Counted from the first letter of the stretch, positions 47,174 to 56,183 are shown. The stretch: 64,000 nt of DNA from Pelagihabitans pacificus (GCF_009371985.2 NZ_VIKU02000001.1:1302001-1366000); one strand, 5' to 3'. A program made the numbers and translations. Notes: generated by a model not told the origin, from the sequence alone.

Positions 47174-47932
47174 GTGAAAAGGATTCTAGCCATCATATTG
47201 CTACTAACCGGTCTTCAGACATGGGCCCAGAACGAGGCCCTCTTTGACCGCGCCAATGATGCGTATAACGACGGTAAGTACGAAATGGCCATTGAAGATT
47301 ATTTGGCGATTCTCGACGAAGGCCAGCATTCGGCCGAACTCTACTTTAATCTGGGTAATTCCTACTATAAACTTAACCAGATCGCCCCAAGTATTTACTA
47401 TTATGAGAAAGCCCTACTGCTTCGACCCGATGACCCTGAAATAAAAAATAATTTGAGCTACGCCCAAAACATGACTTTGGACGCTATCGACGCACTACCT
47501 GAAATGGGGCTTTCCAGGTTCTATAAACAGATAACCCATTTTTTATCTTTCGACCAATGGGCCTACGCCGCTGTAATCTTTATGATTTTATTCGTGCTGC
47601 TCTACATTGCTTTTTATTATTTTAGATATTCCACCCGCAAGCGCATCGCATTTATTCTGAGCTTGGTGTGTTTAATGTTTTCTATCACTTCGGTAGTTTT
47701 TGCATTTATTCAATACAACGATTTCAAGGATGACATGCCCGCCATTGTATTTGCGGATGAGGTACGAATACAATCGGACCCCAACACCCAAGGGCAGGAG
47801 GTGTTCAGACTTCATGAGGGAACAAAGGTAGAAGTGTTGGAAGACTTCAACGAGTACCACAAAATCCGCATCGCGGATGGCAAGACCGGATGGTTGCCCA
47901 AAGAGAGTGTGAAGCTATTGAAAGACTTTTAA
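47174..47932 (+). CDS. batE: BatE, TPR/SH3 membrane protein
   Basis: The 252-aa protein has a GTG start, signal peptide (MKRILAIILLLTGLQTWAQ), two TPR-like repeats (about 20-90; YEMAIEDYLAILDEGQHS and APSIYYYEKALLLRPDD), two membrane helices (about 130-150 and 158-180) and a C-terminal SH3-like domain (about 193-250). That architecture matches BatE. It closes the operon 42 bp after batD; no clear hairpin terminator follows, and a new promoter box lies at 47966. Confidence 0.9.
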   Translation: MKRILAIILLLTGLQTWAQNEALFDRANDAYNDGKYEMAIEDYLAILDEGQHSAELYFNLGNSYYKLNQIAPSIYYYEKALLLRPDDPEIKNNLSYAQNMTLDAIDALPEMGLSRFYKQITHFLSFDQWAYAAVIFMILFVLLYIAFYYFRYSTRKRIAFILSLVCLMFSITSVVFAFIQYNDFKDDMPAIVFADEVRIQSDPNTQGQEVFRLHEGTKVEVLEDFNEYHKIRIADGKTGWLPKESVKLLKDF

Positions 47933-47965
47933 GGTTTCCTTAACAATCTACCATAGCATTACTAT

Positions 47966-47973
47966 TATATTTG
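47966..47973 (+). promoter_or_regulatory. -7 box TATATTTG upstream of the anion-transport genes
   Basis: An exact TAnnTTTG match lies 21 nt before the ATG at 47995 and just after the batE end. No good TTG at 19 nt is seen. It may start transcription of the small gene, the SulP gene and carbonic anhydrase. Confidence 0.4.
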
Positions 47974-47994
47974 TTTAAACTGTTGGAAGTTTCC

Positions 47995-48294
47995 ATGAAA
48001 GCCTTTTTTCTTCTCTTAGTCTCTTTTCTATTGGTGACGGCCATCCTAACCCCGTCAATAACTACTTTGATCGGGGCCGATAATGATACCCCCCTGGTGA
48101 TGGATTTTAGTGAAGAAGAGAATAAGCAGGGAGAGAAAAAGGAAATCTCTGAAAAAGACTTGTTCTTTCATCTAAATTTTATAGCGGTTTCATCCAGGCA
48201 TTGGCAAAAACCCAATTCATCAAGTTATTATCTCGAAGTGGATTATTCCCATTCTGTGGATGTTTTTCTTCCTCCTCCAAAATTCTTGGCGTAG
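47995..48294 (+). CDS. Small membrane-associated hypothetical protein upstream of SulP
   Basis: The 99-aa protein has an N-terminal hydrophobic segment (about 3-20, then TPSITTLIGAD) and an acidic, Lys/Glu-rich body (EEENKQGEKKEISEKDLFFHLNF). The C-terminal stretch is Ser/Tyr/Pro-rich. A TTG 24 bases upstream was rejected as start. I recognise no family. It lies between the Bat operon and the SulP gene (66 bp) and could be transcribed with the latter. Confidence 0.55.
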   Translation: MKAFFLLLVSFLLVTAILTPSITTLIGADNDTPLVMDFSEEENKQGEKKEISEKDLFFHLNFIAVSSRHWQKPNSSSYYLEVDYSHSVDVFLPPPKFLA

Positions 48295-48360
48295 TACGAT
48301 ACTTGTCTTTTTTTACCTAACCTGTCTTCGTTTAGTAGATGAAGACCAAATATTCTGTTT

Positions 48361-49941
48361 ATGTTCAAAACCTTGAAAAACGACTTGCCCGCAAGTATTG
48401 TTGTATTTTTTGTGGCGCTGCCCCTATGTCTCGGTATCGCCCTTGCAAGTGGTGCGCCTTTATTTTCGGGATTGATAGCCGGAATCGTAGGCGGTATCGT
48501 TGTCGGCGCACTCAGCGGCTCCCAAATTGGGGTCAGTGGCCCAGCGGCCGGTCTAGCCGCTATTGTGCTCACGGCCATAGGTGCGTTGGGCGGATATGAG
48601 AATTTCTTATTGGCTGTGGTTTTAGGGGGTATCATCCAGTTGATTTTCGGAATCCTAAAGGCCGGAATCATCGGTTACTATTTCCCGTCATCGGTCATTA
48701 AAGGTATGCTTACAGGCATAGGAATCATTATCATTCTAAAACAAATTCCACACTTTTTTGGTTACGACCCAGATCCAGAGGGCGACTTCGCTTTTTTTCA
48801 GGTTGATGGGGAGAATACTTTTTCCGAAATATTCAATGCCTTGAACAACATAAGTCCGGGCGCGACCCTTGTTGCCGTGATAGGGTTGGCGATTCTTTTG
48901 CTATGGGATCGGGTTCTTTCAAAGAAGGCGAAAATATTTCAACTAGTTCAGGGTCCGTTGGTAGCGGTTCTAGTCGGAATTGTTTTTTATAGCCTTACCC
49001 AAAATAGTGATGTTTGGGGCATTTCCTCCGATCACTTGGTCAGAGTACCTATACCGGAAGATGCGGCTTCGTTCCTCGGACAATTCAGTTTCCCCAATTT
49101 TGGGGAAATCACCAATCCGGAAATTTGGATTACCGCCTTTACCATCGCATTGGTCGCCAGTTTGGAGACGTTGCTCTGTGTAGAGGCAACCGACAAACTA
49201 GATCCAGAAAAACGGGTTACCCCTACCAACAGGGAACTTCTTGCACAGGGAACCGGAAACATTATTTCTGGAATGATCGGAGGGCTACCGATCACCCAGG
49301 TCATCGTGCGAAGTTCGGCCAATATTCAGTCGGGGGGGCGATCTAAAATGTCGGCCATTATTCATGGCTTCTTTTTATTGACCTCGGTTATCCTAATTCC
49401 GAGACTTTTGAATATGATTCCGCTTTCGGTATTGGCGGCGATCTTATTCATTGTAGGTTACAAACTCGCCAAACCCGCACTTTTTAGAAAAATGTATGAT
49501 TTAGGATGGAAACAATTTGTTCCTTTTACGGTAACCGTCCTAGGTATCGTATTTACCGATTTGTTGGTAGGTATCGGTATGGGTTTGGCAGTAGGGATTG
49601 CGGTCATCCTCATAAAAAGCTACCAAAATTCGCACTTTTTGCATATGGAAGGCGAAGACGTGGATGATGGAAGGATAAAAATGACCTTGGCGGAAGAGGT
49701 GACCTTTTTCAACAAAGGTGCCATACTAAAAGAATTGGACAATCTGCCAGAAGATTCCTTTCTTGAGTTGGACGTTCGGAAAACCCGTTATCTGGATAAT
49801 GATATCATTGAAATTCTAGATGATTTTGCGGAGAAGGCAAGGAACCGAAACATCACCATAAAGCTGGTATCGGAACGCGGGGAAGTCATAAACCCTCCGA
49901 GCTATATTGAATTTTTTAAATTAGAGCCGAAATTGGCTTGA
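48361..49941 (+). CDS. SulP-family inorganic anion transporter with degenerate STAS domain
   Basis: The 526-aa inner-membrane protein has about 10-14 hydrophobic segments (residues 15-420; PASIVVFFVALPLCLGIALASGAP, SQIGVSGPAAGLAAIV, SLETLLCVEATDKLDPEK) and a C-terminal cytoplasmic STAS-like region (about 435-515). In the STAS region the usual DxSG loop reads LDNDI, so it is degenerate. SulP proteins take up sulfate, or bicarbonate in the BicA group. The carbonic anhydrase gene 16 bp downstream argues for bicarbonate here; this is an inference. Confidence 0.9.
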   Translation: MFKTLKNDLPASIVVFFVALPLCLGIALASGAPLFSGLIAGIVGGIVVGALSGSQIGVSGPAAGLAAIVLTAIGALGGYENFLLAVVLGGIIQLIFGILKAGIIGYYFPSSVIKGMLTGIGIIIILKQIPHFFGYDPDPEGDFAFFQVDGENTFSEIFNALNNISPGATLVAVIGLAILLLWDRVLSKKAKIFQLVQGPLVAVLVGIVFYSLTQNSDVWGISSDHLVRVPIPEDAASFLGQFSFPNFGEITNPEIWITAFTIALVASLETLLCVEATDKLDPEKRVTPTNRELLAQGTGNIISGMIGGLPITQVIVRSSANIQSGGRSKMSAIIHGFFLLTSVILIPRLLNMIPLSVLAAILFIVGYKLAKPALFRKMYDLGWKQFVPFTVTVLGIVFTDLLVGIGMGLAVGIAVILIKSYQNSHFLHMEGEDVDDGRIKMTLAEEVTFFNKGAILKELDNLPEDSFLELDVRKTRYLDNDIIEILDDFAEKARNRNITIKLVSERGEVINPPSYIEFFKLEPKLA

Positions 49942-49957
49942 GTCATAAACACACACT

Positions 49958-50584
49958 ATGAAAGCACATACGAAGGAAACACAGGCAGCGATCACGCCCG
50001 ATTCGGCAATACGGATTTTAAAGGAAGGCAATCAACGATTCGTAAACAGCCAAAAAGCCGATAGGGATTTATTGGAACAGGTAAACGATACGGCAAGCGG
50101 GCAATATCCGTTTGCGACCATTCTTAGTTGCATCGATTCCAGGGTGTCGGCCGAACTGATATTTGACCAGGGTGTGGGAGATATTTTTAGCGCTAGGGTT
50201 GCTGGCAATGTCGTAAATGAAGATTTACTTGGCAGCATTGAATTCGCTTGTAAGCTTGCAGGTACCAAGGTAGTGGTGGTCTTGGGACACACCGCCTGCG
50301 GTGCGGTGAAAGGGGCTTGTGACGATGCGCGCCTGGGCAACCTCACTGTATTACTCGATAAGATCAAACCTGCCGTCGAAGCGGTGACCGAGCCCACCGA
50401 TAGGAGCCTTAGAAATTCCAAGAACATCGACTTTGTTAATGAGGTAGCTCTAAAAAACGTTCATATGACCATCGACAACATGCGACGAATGAGCCCCGTT
50501 TTGAAAGAAATGGAAGAAAATGGGGAAATCAAGATTGTCGGCGCAATGTATGATATACAGAATGGAAAGGTAACGTTCGTTTAG
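49958..50584 (+). CDS. Beta-class carbonic anhydrase
   Basis: The enzyme interconverts CO2 and bicarbonate in the cytoplasm. In the 208-aa protein the zinc ligands are C58 (SCIDSR), H111 and C114 (GHTACGAV), and the D60/R62 pair needed for catalysis is present. Its length is ordinary. It follows the SulP gene by 16 bp with a strong terminator at 50607-50638 after it, so SulP and carbonic anhydrase form one unit. That pairing is recurrent in bacteria and points to bicarbonate delivery or pH homeostasis. Confidence 0.94.
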   Translation: MKAHTKETQAAITPDSAIRILKEGNQRFVNSQKADRDLLEQVNDTASGQYPFATILSCIDSRVSAELIFDQGVGDIFSARVAGNVVNEDLLGSIEFACKLAGTKVVVVLGHTACGAVKGACDDARLGNLTVLLDKIKPAVEAVTEPTDRSLRNSKNIDFVNEVALKNVHMTIDNMRRMSPVLKEMEENGEIKIVGAMYDIQNGKVTFV

Positions 50585-50606
50585 CATAAAGCAAATCATA
50601 TTAGAT

Positions 50607-50638
50607 GGCCAATACTGCGGTATTGGCCGTTTCTTTGG
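50607..50638 (+). terminator. Rho-independent terminator after carbonic anhydrase
   Basis: GGCCAATAC and GTATTGGCC form a perfect 9-bp stem with loop TGCG (50607-50628), followed by GTTTCTTT. Confidence 0.75.
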
Positions 50639-50678
50639 GTAAAAAGACTATCTTAACGAGTATATTAGGCAGTGGTCG

Positions 50679-52574
50679 ATGAATAACCTTTTCTCTAACC
50701 TTAAGGGAGATTTTTTTGGTGGTATTACGGCAGGAATCGTAGCCCTGCCCTTAGCACTTGCGTTTGGGGTGAGTTCTGGCCTAGGGCCCAGCGCAGGGCT
50801 TTATGGAGCGATCTTCATCAGCTTTTTTGCCGCTTTATTTGGGGGTACCAACACCCAGATATCAGGCCCCACGGCACCCATGACCGCTGTGAGTATGGTC
50901 ATCATTGCGGGTATTATCGCCAGCCACGACGGGAGTGTTGAAAAGGCATTGCCTTCCATCCTAACGGTCTTTCTTCTTACAGGCCTCATTCAGATTGGTT
51001 TGGGACTAATAGGTCTTGGGAAGTACATTCGATACATACCCTATCCCGTGGTTTCCGGTTTCATGACCGCTATCGGGCTTATCATTATCATTACGCAGAT
51101 ATTACCCTCGCTCGGCTATTATCCCAAAGAGGATAGCGATTTTGTGGACGAGTACAAACCCTTTGCGGAAGAACTTATACTAGAGAATATCTTAAGGGAA
51201 GAAGCTGGTGAAGGTATTTTGGTCTTGGAAGATTTCGAAGAAACGATTAAACGCAGCCACGAGGTAAACGAACCGGCCATTTTAGAGGAGGCCCAGACCC
51301 TTGCGGCAGCGGCTTCATCGGGCGTTATAGGTACGGTTCGTGTATTGCCAAGGGCTTTTAGGAATATCAAATGGCTCGAATTGGCATTGGCCGCGATGAC
51401 CATTGTAATCATATTCGGATTCAAAAAAATCACTACGGTCATTCCCAGTACCCTGGTCGGACTTATCGTGGTCTCCGGGGTGGCCTACGGTTTCAATCTC
51501 GATTATCGTACTATTTCCCAAATCCCCGAGGGACTCCCGATTCCCAGACTGGAAATCTTTACGGAATTTAAGCTACAGTCGATTACTCCCTATATTTTTA
51601 CGGCACTGGCCCTAGCCCTCTTGGGTGCTATTGATTCACTATTGACCTCAGTCGTTGCCGACAACATGACCAAGACAAAACACCGGCCCAATAAAGAATT
51701 GGTAGGACAGGGAATCGGTAACAGTATCGCCGCCATTTTTGCAGGGCTTCCTGGTGCCGGTGCCACGATACGTACAGTTGTAAATATCAATGCCGGGGGT
51801 AAAACAAAGCTGTCGGGAATGATTGCCGGGGTATTGTTATTACTTATTTTGTTGACCCTGGGCCCGGTAGCTTCCCAAATACCTGCCGCAGTACTGGCGG
51901 GAATTCTTATCACGGTCGGCATCAATGTTATGGACTATAAAGGATTAAAGGCCATTCCCAGCTTGCCCAAGGATATTACATTGGGCCCGTTGAAGCTGAG
52001 TTCCGAAGTCATTATTATGCTCGTGGTGATGATGCTATCTACCTTTTGGGACCTTATCTATGCGGTCGGTATCGGTCTGGTATTTGCGTCATTGATGTTT
52101 ATGAAAAAAATGGGAGACCTCACGGCCGAGCGGTCCGATGTCAAGTCCTTAGAAAAGGAAAAAGCCTGGGAGGACGAGTCGGACTTCCCAAAAAATCTTC
52201 GTGAGGAAGTATTTATCAAACATCTAAAAGGTCCTTTATTTTTTGGCTCCACAAGTGATTTTCAGGTATTGGCGGAACAGATACCCACTACCGCTTCGAC
52301 AGTAATAATACGCATGGACCTAATGCACTATATGGATCAATCGGGCCTCTATGCACTTGAAGATGTTTTAATAGATTTGCGCAAATCAGGAATCAATGTT
52401 CTTTTTGTCGACGTGCCACCTCAACCCCGTTATATGATGGAACGCGTTGATATCGTTCCAGATCTAATTCCTACCGAACATATTTTTGCAACCTTCGAAG
52501 ACTGCCTTGTTTGGGTCAAAGAGAATGTCGTGGACGTTTATGACTCGACCACACTGGTAAATAATCCGAATTAA
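50679..52574 (+). CDS. SulP-family anion transporter with acidic insert and STAS domain
   Basis: The 631-aa protein has a multi-helix membrane domain (residues 1-480; GGITAGIVALPLALAFGVSSGL, TQISGPTAPMTAVSMVI, LGAIDSLLTSVVADNMTKTKH) and a STAS domain (about 510-610) with the MDQSGLYALED loop. Between hydrophobic segments, residues about 147-230 add a hydrophilic, Glu-rich stretch (DEYKPFAEELILENILREE) that the paralogue at 54359 lacks. It begins 41 bp after the terminator hairpin. Sulfate or bicarbonate are the candidate substrates. Confidence 0.9.
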   Translation: MNNLFSNLKGDFFGGITAGIVALPLALAFGVSSGLGPSAGLYGAIFISFFAALFGGTNTQISGPTAPMTAVSMVIIAGIIASHDGSVEKALPSILTVFLLTGLIQIGLGLIGLGKYIRYIPYPVVSGFMTAIGLIIIITQILPSLGYYPKEDSDFVDEYKPFAEELILENILREEAGEGILVLEDFEETIKRSHEVNEPAILEEAQTLAAAASSGVIGTVRVLPRAFRNIKWLELALAAMTIVIIFGFKKITTVIPSTLVGLIVVSGVAYGFNLDYRTISQIPEGLPIPRLEIFTEFKLQSITPYIFTALALALLGAIDSLLTSVVADNMTKTKHRPNKELVGQGIGNSIAAIFAGLPGAGATIRTVVNINAGGKTKLSGMIAGVLLLLILLTLGPVASQIPAAVLAGILITVGINVMDYKGLKAIPSLPKDITLGPLKLSSEVIIMLVVMMLSTFWDLIYAVGIGLVFASLMFMKKMGDLTAERSDVKSLEKEKAWEDESDFPKNLREEVFIKHLKGPLFFGSTSDFQVLAEQIPTTASTVIIRMDLMHYMDQSGLYALEDVLIDLRKSGINVLFVDVPPQPRYMMERVDIVPDLIPTEHIFATFEDCLVWVKENVVDVYDSTTLVNNPN

Positions 52575-52607
52575 CCCTCAAATTACGAAAGTGCTGCCCA
52601 AAAACTT

Positions 52608-52615
52608 TAACTTTG
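52608..52615 (+). promoter_or_regulatory. -7 box TAACTTTG for pheS
   Basis: An exact TAnnTTTG match, 19 nt before the pheS ATG. A -33 element is not obvious. Confidence 0.4.
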
Positions 52616-52634
52616 CCCATATTACCACTGCGTC

Positions 52635-53654
52635 ATGATTACAAAGATTAAGGAACACATCCTTGAAGTAGAGCAGTTTGCTGCCGACTCGAAAGAAGCC
52701 CTGGAAGCCTTCCGAATTAAATATTTGGGCAAGAAAGGATTAATAAAGGAATTCTTCGCCGAATTTAAAAACATTCCGAACGACCAAAAAAAAGAATTTG
52801 GACAAACCATCAACGCGCTCCAAAAAGCCGCTACTGAAAAAGTGAATTCTTTAAGGAATAGCCTAGAAAATAAAGGGGACGAAAAAGGCATTCATGGCGA
52901 TTTGACAAGACCGGGCGAACCTATCGGCTTGGGGGCACGGCACCCGATCTCTATCGTAAAAAACCAAATTATCGAAATCTTCTCCCGGATAGGATTTAAT
53001 GTATCCGAGGGACCTGAAATCGAGGATGATTGGCATAATTTTACCGCCCTGAACCTTCCAGAATATCACCCGGCCCGTGATATGCAAGACACCTTTTTTA
53101 TTCAAACAGACCCGGATATTTTGTTGCGTACCCATACCTCGTCGGTGCAGGTGCGTTACATGGAAAACAATAAGCCTCCAATACGTACGATTTCTCCCGG
53201 TAGGGTATACCGCAATGAGGCCATATCGGCACGTTCACACTGCTTCTTTCATCAGGTGGAAGGCCTGTACATCGATAAAGCTGTTTCTTTTGCCGATTTG
53301 AAACAGACCCTCCAGTTCTTTACTACCGAACTGTTCGGAAAATCAAAGATTCGATTGCGTCCTTCCTATTTTCCTTTTACCGAGCCCAGTGCCGAGGTTG
53401 ATGTATACTGGGGGCTGGAAACCGAGACCGACTATCGCATGACCAAAGGCACCGGATGGCTGGAAATCATGGGTTGCGGTATGGTAGACCCCAACGTATT
53501 GGACAATTGCGGTATTGACCCGAAGGAATATTCAGGCTTTGCCTTCGGCATGGGTATTGATCGTATCGCATTGTTATTACATCAAATCTCCGATATTCGA
53601 CTGTTGAGCGAGAACGATGTACGTTTCCTGGAACAGTTTCGAAGTGCCCTATAG
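52635..53654 (+). CDS. pheS: Phenylalanine-tRNA ligase alpha subunit
   Basis: This is the catalytic alpha subunit of PheRS, which charges tRNA-Phe in the cytoplasm as an alpha2-beta2 enzyme. The 339 aa have the N-terminal coiled coil (about 1-90), class II motif 2 (LRTHTSSVQVRYM), FTEPSAEVDVYW and motif 3 (GFAFGMGIDRIALLLHQ). The length is standard. The beta subunit gene pheT is not adjacent, a common arrangement in Bacteroidota. It is inserted between SulP genes, which looks like chance neighbourhood. Confidence 0.97.
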   Translation: MITKIKEHILEVEQFAADSKEALEAFRIKYLGKKGLIKEFFAEFKNIPNDQKKEFGQTINALQKAATEKVNSLRNSLENKGDEKGIHGDLTRPGEPIGLGARHPISIVKNQIIEIFSRIGFNVSEGPEIEDDWHNFTALNLPEYHPARDMQDTFFIQTDPDILLRTHTSSVQVRYMENNKPPIRTISPGRVYRNEAISARSHCFFHQVEGLYIDKAVSFADLKQTLQFFTTELFGKSKIRLRPSYFPFTEPSAEVDVYWGLETETDYRMTKGTGWLEIMGCGMVDPNVLDNCGIDPKEYSGFAFGMGIDRIALLLHQISDIRLLSENDVRFLEQFRSAL

Positions 53655-53660
53655 CGTATT

Positions 53661-54059
53661 GTGGTGAAGAAAGATATCGAAATCCCCATTGCCAAAGATG
53701 TATATGTCGCTCTTATACCGGAGTGGAGCGAGGACTTTCTCTCCAAGGACTGGAACGCCTATATCCTAAACAACCGCAAATCGAAGATCGAAATGGTACT
53801 AGTCGTATCCAAGGGGTTCGATGGAGATAAAAAAACATCCACAATGCGACACGGTATCGGAGTGGTCGAAGGAAAATCTTTCGAAAAAATAGAGCTAGTA
53901 CAAGAAGAGGTGCTTCTTCTGAACAATGAATTCTTCGTCACATATTACGCCGATGACAAGTTATACGAAAAGCGGTTTTTGTTCGAAAAAAACAGTGTCA
54001 ACGAAAATAAATTACACCTTATCCCACTTTTGGAAAAAGAGGGTATCCTGGCAAAATAG
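53661..54059 (+). CDS. Conserved hypothetical protein downstream of pheS
   Basis: The 132-aa soluble protein begins at a GTG 6 bp after pheS, so it is probably translated from the pheS transcript. It reads as a small alpha/beta protein (IPIAKDVYVALIPEWSEDFLSK, KIEMVLVVSKGFDG, MRHGIGVVEGKSFEKIE) and has no signal peptide. The family is unknown to me. Confidence 0.72.
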   Translation: MVKKDIEIPIAKDVYVALIPEWSEDFLSKDWNAYILNNRKSKIEMVLVVSKGFDGDKKTSTMRHGIGVVEGKSFEKIELVQEEVLLLNNEFFVTYYADDKLYEKRFLFEKNSVNENKLHLIPLLEKEGILAK

Positions 54060-54358
54060 ATTGCTAATATTAAGGGCCTAGATCAAAATCTTGGATTTCA
54101 AAAACGTTCTTTCTTGGTAATAGGGTTTTAATCAAGGCACGCCAAATCATCATAATTTACCACTTAATCGTTGTTTAAGACAACCACAAACTCGTAGAAA
54201 ATCGTTCGATTTGTTCTTACCATAGGATCTTTATTTGGAAAAGAACCAGGGCAAGCTAGCTAGTTCAAAGTTCCTTTTTTATCTTTAAACAACGCTAAAC
54301 TTTGTTCAAATTGGTCTGGTCCTCCGTTGGCCAAGGCCACCATTAAATCTGAAAAACC
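54060..54358. other. 299-bp intergenic region before the third SulP gene
   Basis: It is AT-rich with no convincing reading frame. A TATCTTTA box at 54280-54287, 71 nt before the start codon, is one base off the -7 consensus. No hairpin stands out. Confidence 0.45.
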
Positions 54359-56008
54359 ATGTTCTCTAAAAAATATGATACCGCCAATTTAAAAGGTGAT
54401 CTTACAGGAGGTCTCGTCGCTGGTGTAGTTGCCTTGCCGCTGGCTTTGGCTTTCGGTGTACAATCGGGTCTGGGGGCGATTGCCGGACTTTACGGGGCGA
54501 TTGCAGTAGGTATATTGGCTGCCATTTTCGGAGGTACGGCAACCCAGGCAAGCGGCCCTACCGGCCCTATGACGGTGGTATCGGCGGCTTTGGTCGCCGC
54601 GGCCATTGAGGCGACCGGAAGCTTGGAAGATGCAATGGGCATCATTGTATTGACGTTTCTCTTGGGGGGCATCATCCAAATCCTGTTTGGCTTGATCAAT
54701 ATTGCGGGCTACATCAAATACTTTCCCTATCCGGTAGTATCAGGGTTTATGAGCGGGGTAGGACTCATTATCGTCATCTTGCAACTGTTTCCGTTTGCAG
54801 GCTTGTCATCCCCCAAATCCACTATTGCGGTCATACAGGATTTACCCAGGCTTTTTGCTGAATTCAATTGGCAGGCCTTGGTTTTGGGAGGGCTTACGGT
54901 GCTGATTTATTACCTGTTTCCAAAAATCACGAAAGCGGTTCCTAGTGCTTTGGTCGCCCTCATTATAGCTTCCTTGGTAAGCTACTTTTTGCAATGGGAA
55001 GTACCTATCATCGGGGAAATACCTTCGGGACTTCCCGATTTAAAAATAGATGGCATCCTATCGGTCGACTCCGGCACCTATTTTCTGATACTCGAATACG
55101 CCCTGGTGCTGGCCGTTTTAGGCTCTATCGACTCTTTGCTTACCTCGGTGATCGCTGACAATATGACCAAGACCAAGCACAATAGCAATCGGGAACTTAT
55201 CGGGCAAGGTATCGGAAATGCCGTGGCAGCCATCTTTGGCGGTATTCCCGGGGCAGGTGCTACCAAAGGTACGGTCGTCAACATCAACTCAGGCGGGAAA
55301 ACGAGGGTCTCAGGTACGGTGCACGGACTTTTTCTATTGGCCGTTTTGTTGGGGCTTGGTTCGCTGGCGGCCTATATTCCACTTGCGGTACTAGCCGGCA
55401 TCCTCATTCCGATCGGATTTAAAATTGTCGACACCAAAGGGCTCAAACACTTGTTGGTGGTACCCAAGGCAGATGCCTTTGTATTGATTGTGGTATTGCT
55501 ATTTACAACTTTTGGGAGCCTAATCCAAGCCGTAGGTATCGGGGTAACGCTTGCTTCGTTGTTATTTATGAAACGTTCAAGTGATATTGCAGAAGAAGGT
55601 TTACAGGTGGGTACTTTAGCCGGTTTTGATGGGGAAAAACCTTGGCAGGACGAAATCGAATTTTACGAAAAGTACAAAGACAAAGTCTATATTAAACACC
55701 TTTACGGACCTTTGTTTTTTGGGTTCACCTCGCATTTTCAGCAGGAAATCAAGAACATTCCTCCCCAAATCGAGGCATTGATCATTCGAATGGACCGTGT
55801 TCCACACATCGACCAATCGGGGTTGTATGCCTTGGAGGATGCCATTTTGGAATTATATGACAAGAATGTAACCGTCGTCTTCACAGGCCTCCGGGAGCAA
55901 CCGCTCGACAAACTCAAATCTATCGATATCATTCCTGATTTGGTTCCTGAAAACCAATGTTTTACGACCATAGGGAAAAGTTTTGATTGGTTGAAGTCCA
56001 ACCTTTGA
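54359..56008 (+). CDS. SulP-family anion transporter with STAS domain
   Basis: The 549-aa protein is closely similar in layout to the SulP gene at 50679 (GGLVAGVVALPLALAFGVQSGL, TQASGPTGPMTVVSAAL, LGSIDSLLTSVIADNMTKTKH) but without its acidic insert. The membrane domain covers residues 1-405 and the STAS domain about 440-540 with the loop HIDQSGLYALED. It is monocistronic, 299 bp downstream of the previous gene. As for the others, sulfate or bicarbonate uptake is the likely role; the sequence does not fix it. Confidence 0.9.
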   Translation: MFSKKYDTANLKGDLTGGLVAGVVALPLALAFGVQSGLGAIAGLYGAIAVGILAAIFGGTATQASGPTGPMTVVSAALVAAAIEATGSLEDAMGIIVLTFLLGGIIQILFGLINIAGYIKYFPYPVVSGFMSGVGLIIVILQLFPFAGLSSPKSTIAVIQDLPRLFAEFNWQALVLGGLTVLIYYLFPKITKAVPSALVALIIASLVSYFLQWEVPIIGEIPSGLPDLKIDGILSVDSGTYFLILEYALVLAVLGSIDSLLTSVIADNMTKTKHNSNRELIGQGIGNAVAAIFGGIPGAGATKGTVVNINSGGKTRVSGTVHGLFLLAVLLGLGSLAAYIPLAVLAGILIPIGFKIVDTKGLKHLLVVPKADAFVLIVVLLFTTFGSLIQAVGIGVTLASLLFMKRSSDIAEEGLQVGTLAGFDGEKPWQDEIEFYEKYKDKVYIKHLYGPLFFGFTSHFQQEIKNIPPQIEALIIRMDRVPHIDQSGLYALEDAILELYDKNVTVVFTGLREQPLDKLKSIDIIPDLVPENQCFTTIGKSFDWLKSNL

Positions 56009-56117
56009 CCACCGCATATCATATATCTTCTTCGCCAATGGCAGTGTGAATTTGATAATTTCAAGGAGTCCAAAATCTTAGAAGCTCATTTTAACTGTCT
56101 GATTTTTATGATATTAC

Positions 56118-56183
56118 CATAGGTTTTTTTTCTTCACTCCCCTAATTTAGGAGTGATGGCTAATTCAATAAAGAAAACCTATG
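56118..56183 (+). promoter_or_regulatory. Nested inverted repeat that includes the start codon of the Tat aminotransferase gene
   Basis: Outer arms: CATAGGTTTT (56118-56127) and AAAACCTATG (56174-56183) pair perfectly over 10 bp, and the right arm ends in the ATG start codon (56181-56183). CTT/AAG extends the stem past a TTTT bulge. Inside is a second hairpin, TCACTCC (56134-56140) and GGAGTGA (56150-56156), whose right arm contains the Shine-Dalgarno-like GGAG. Folded, this RNA would hide both the start codon and the GGAG. Confidence 0.55.
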
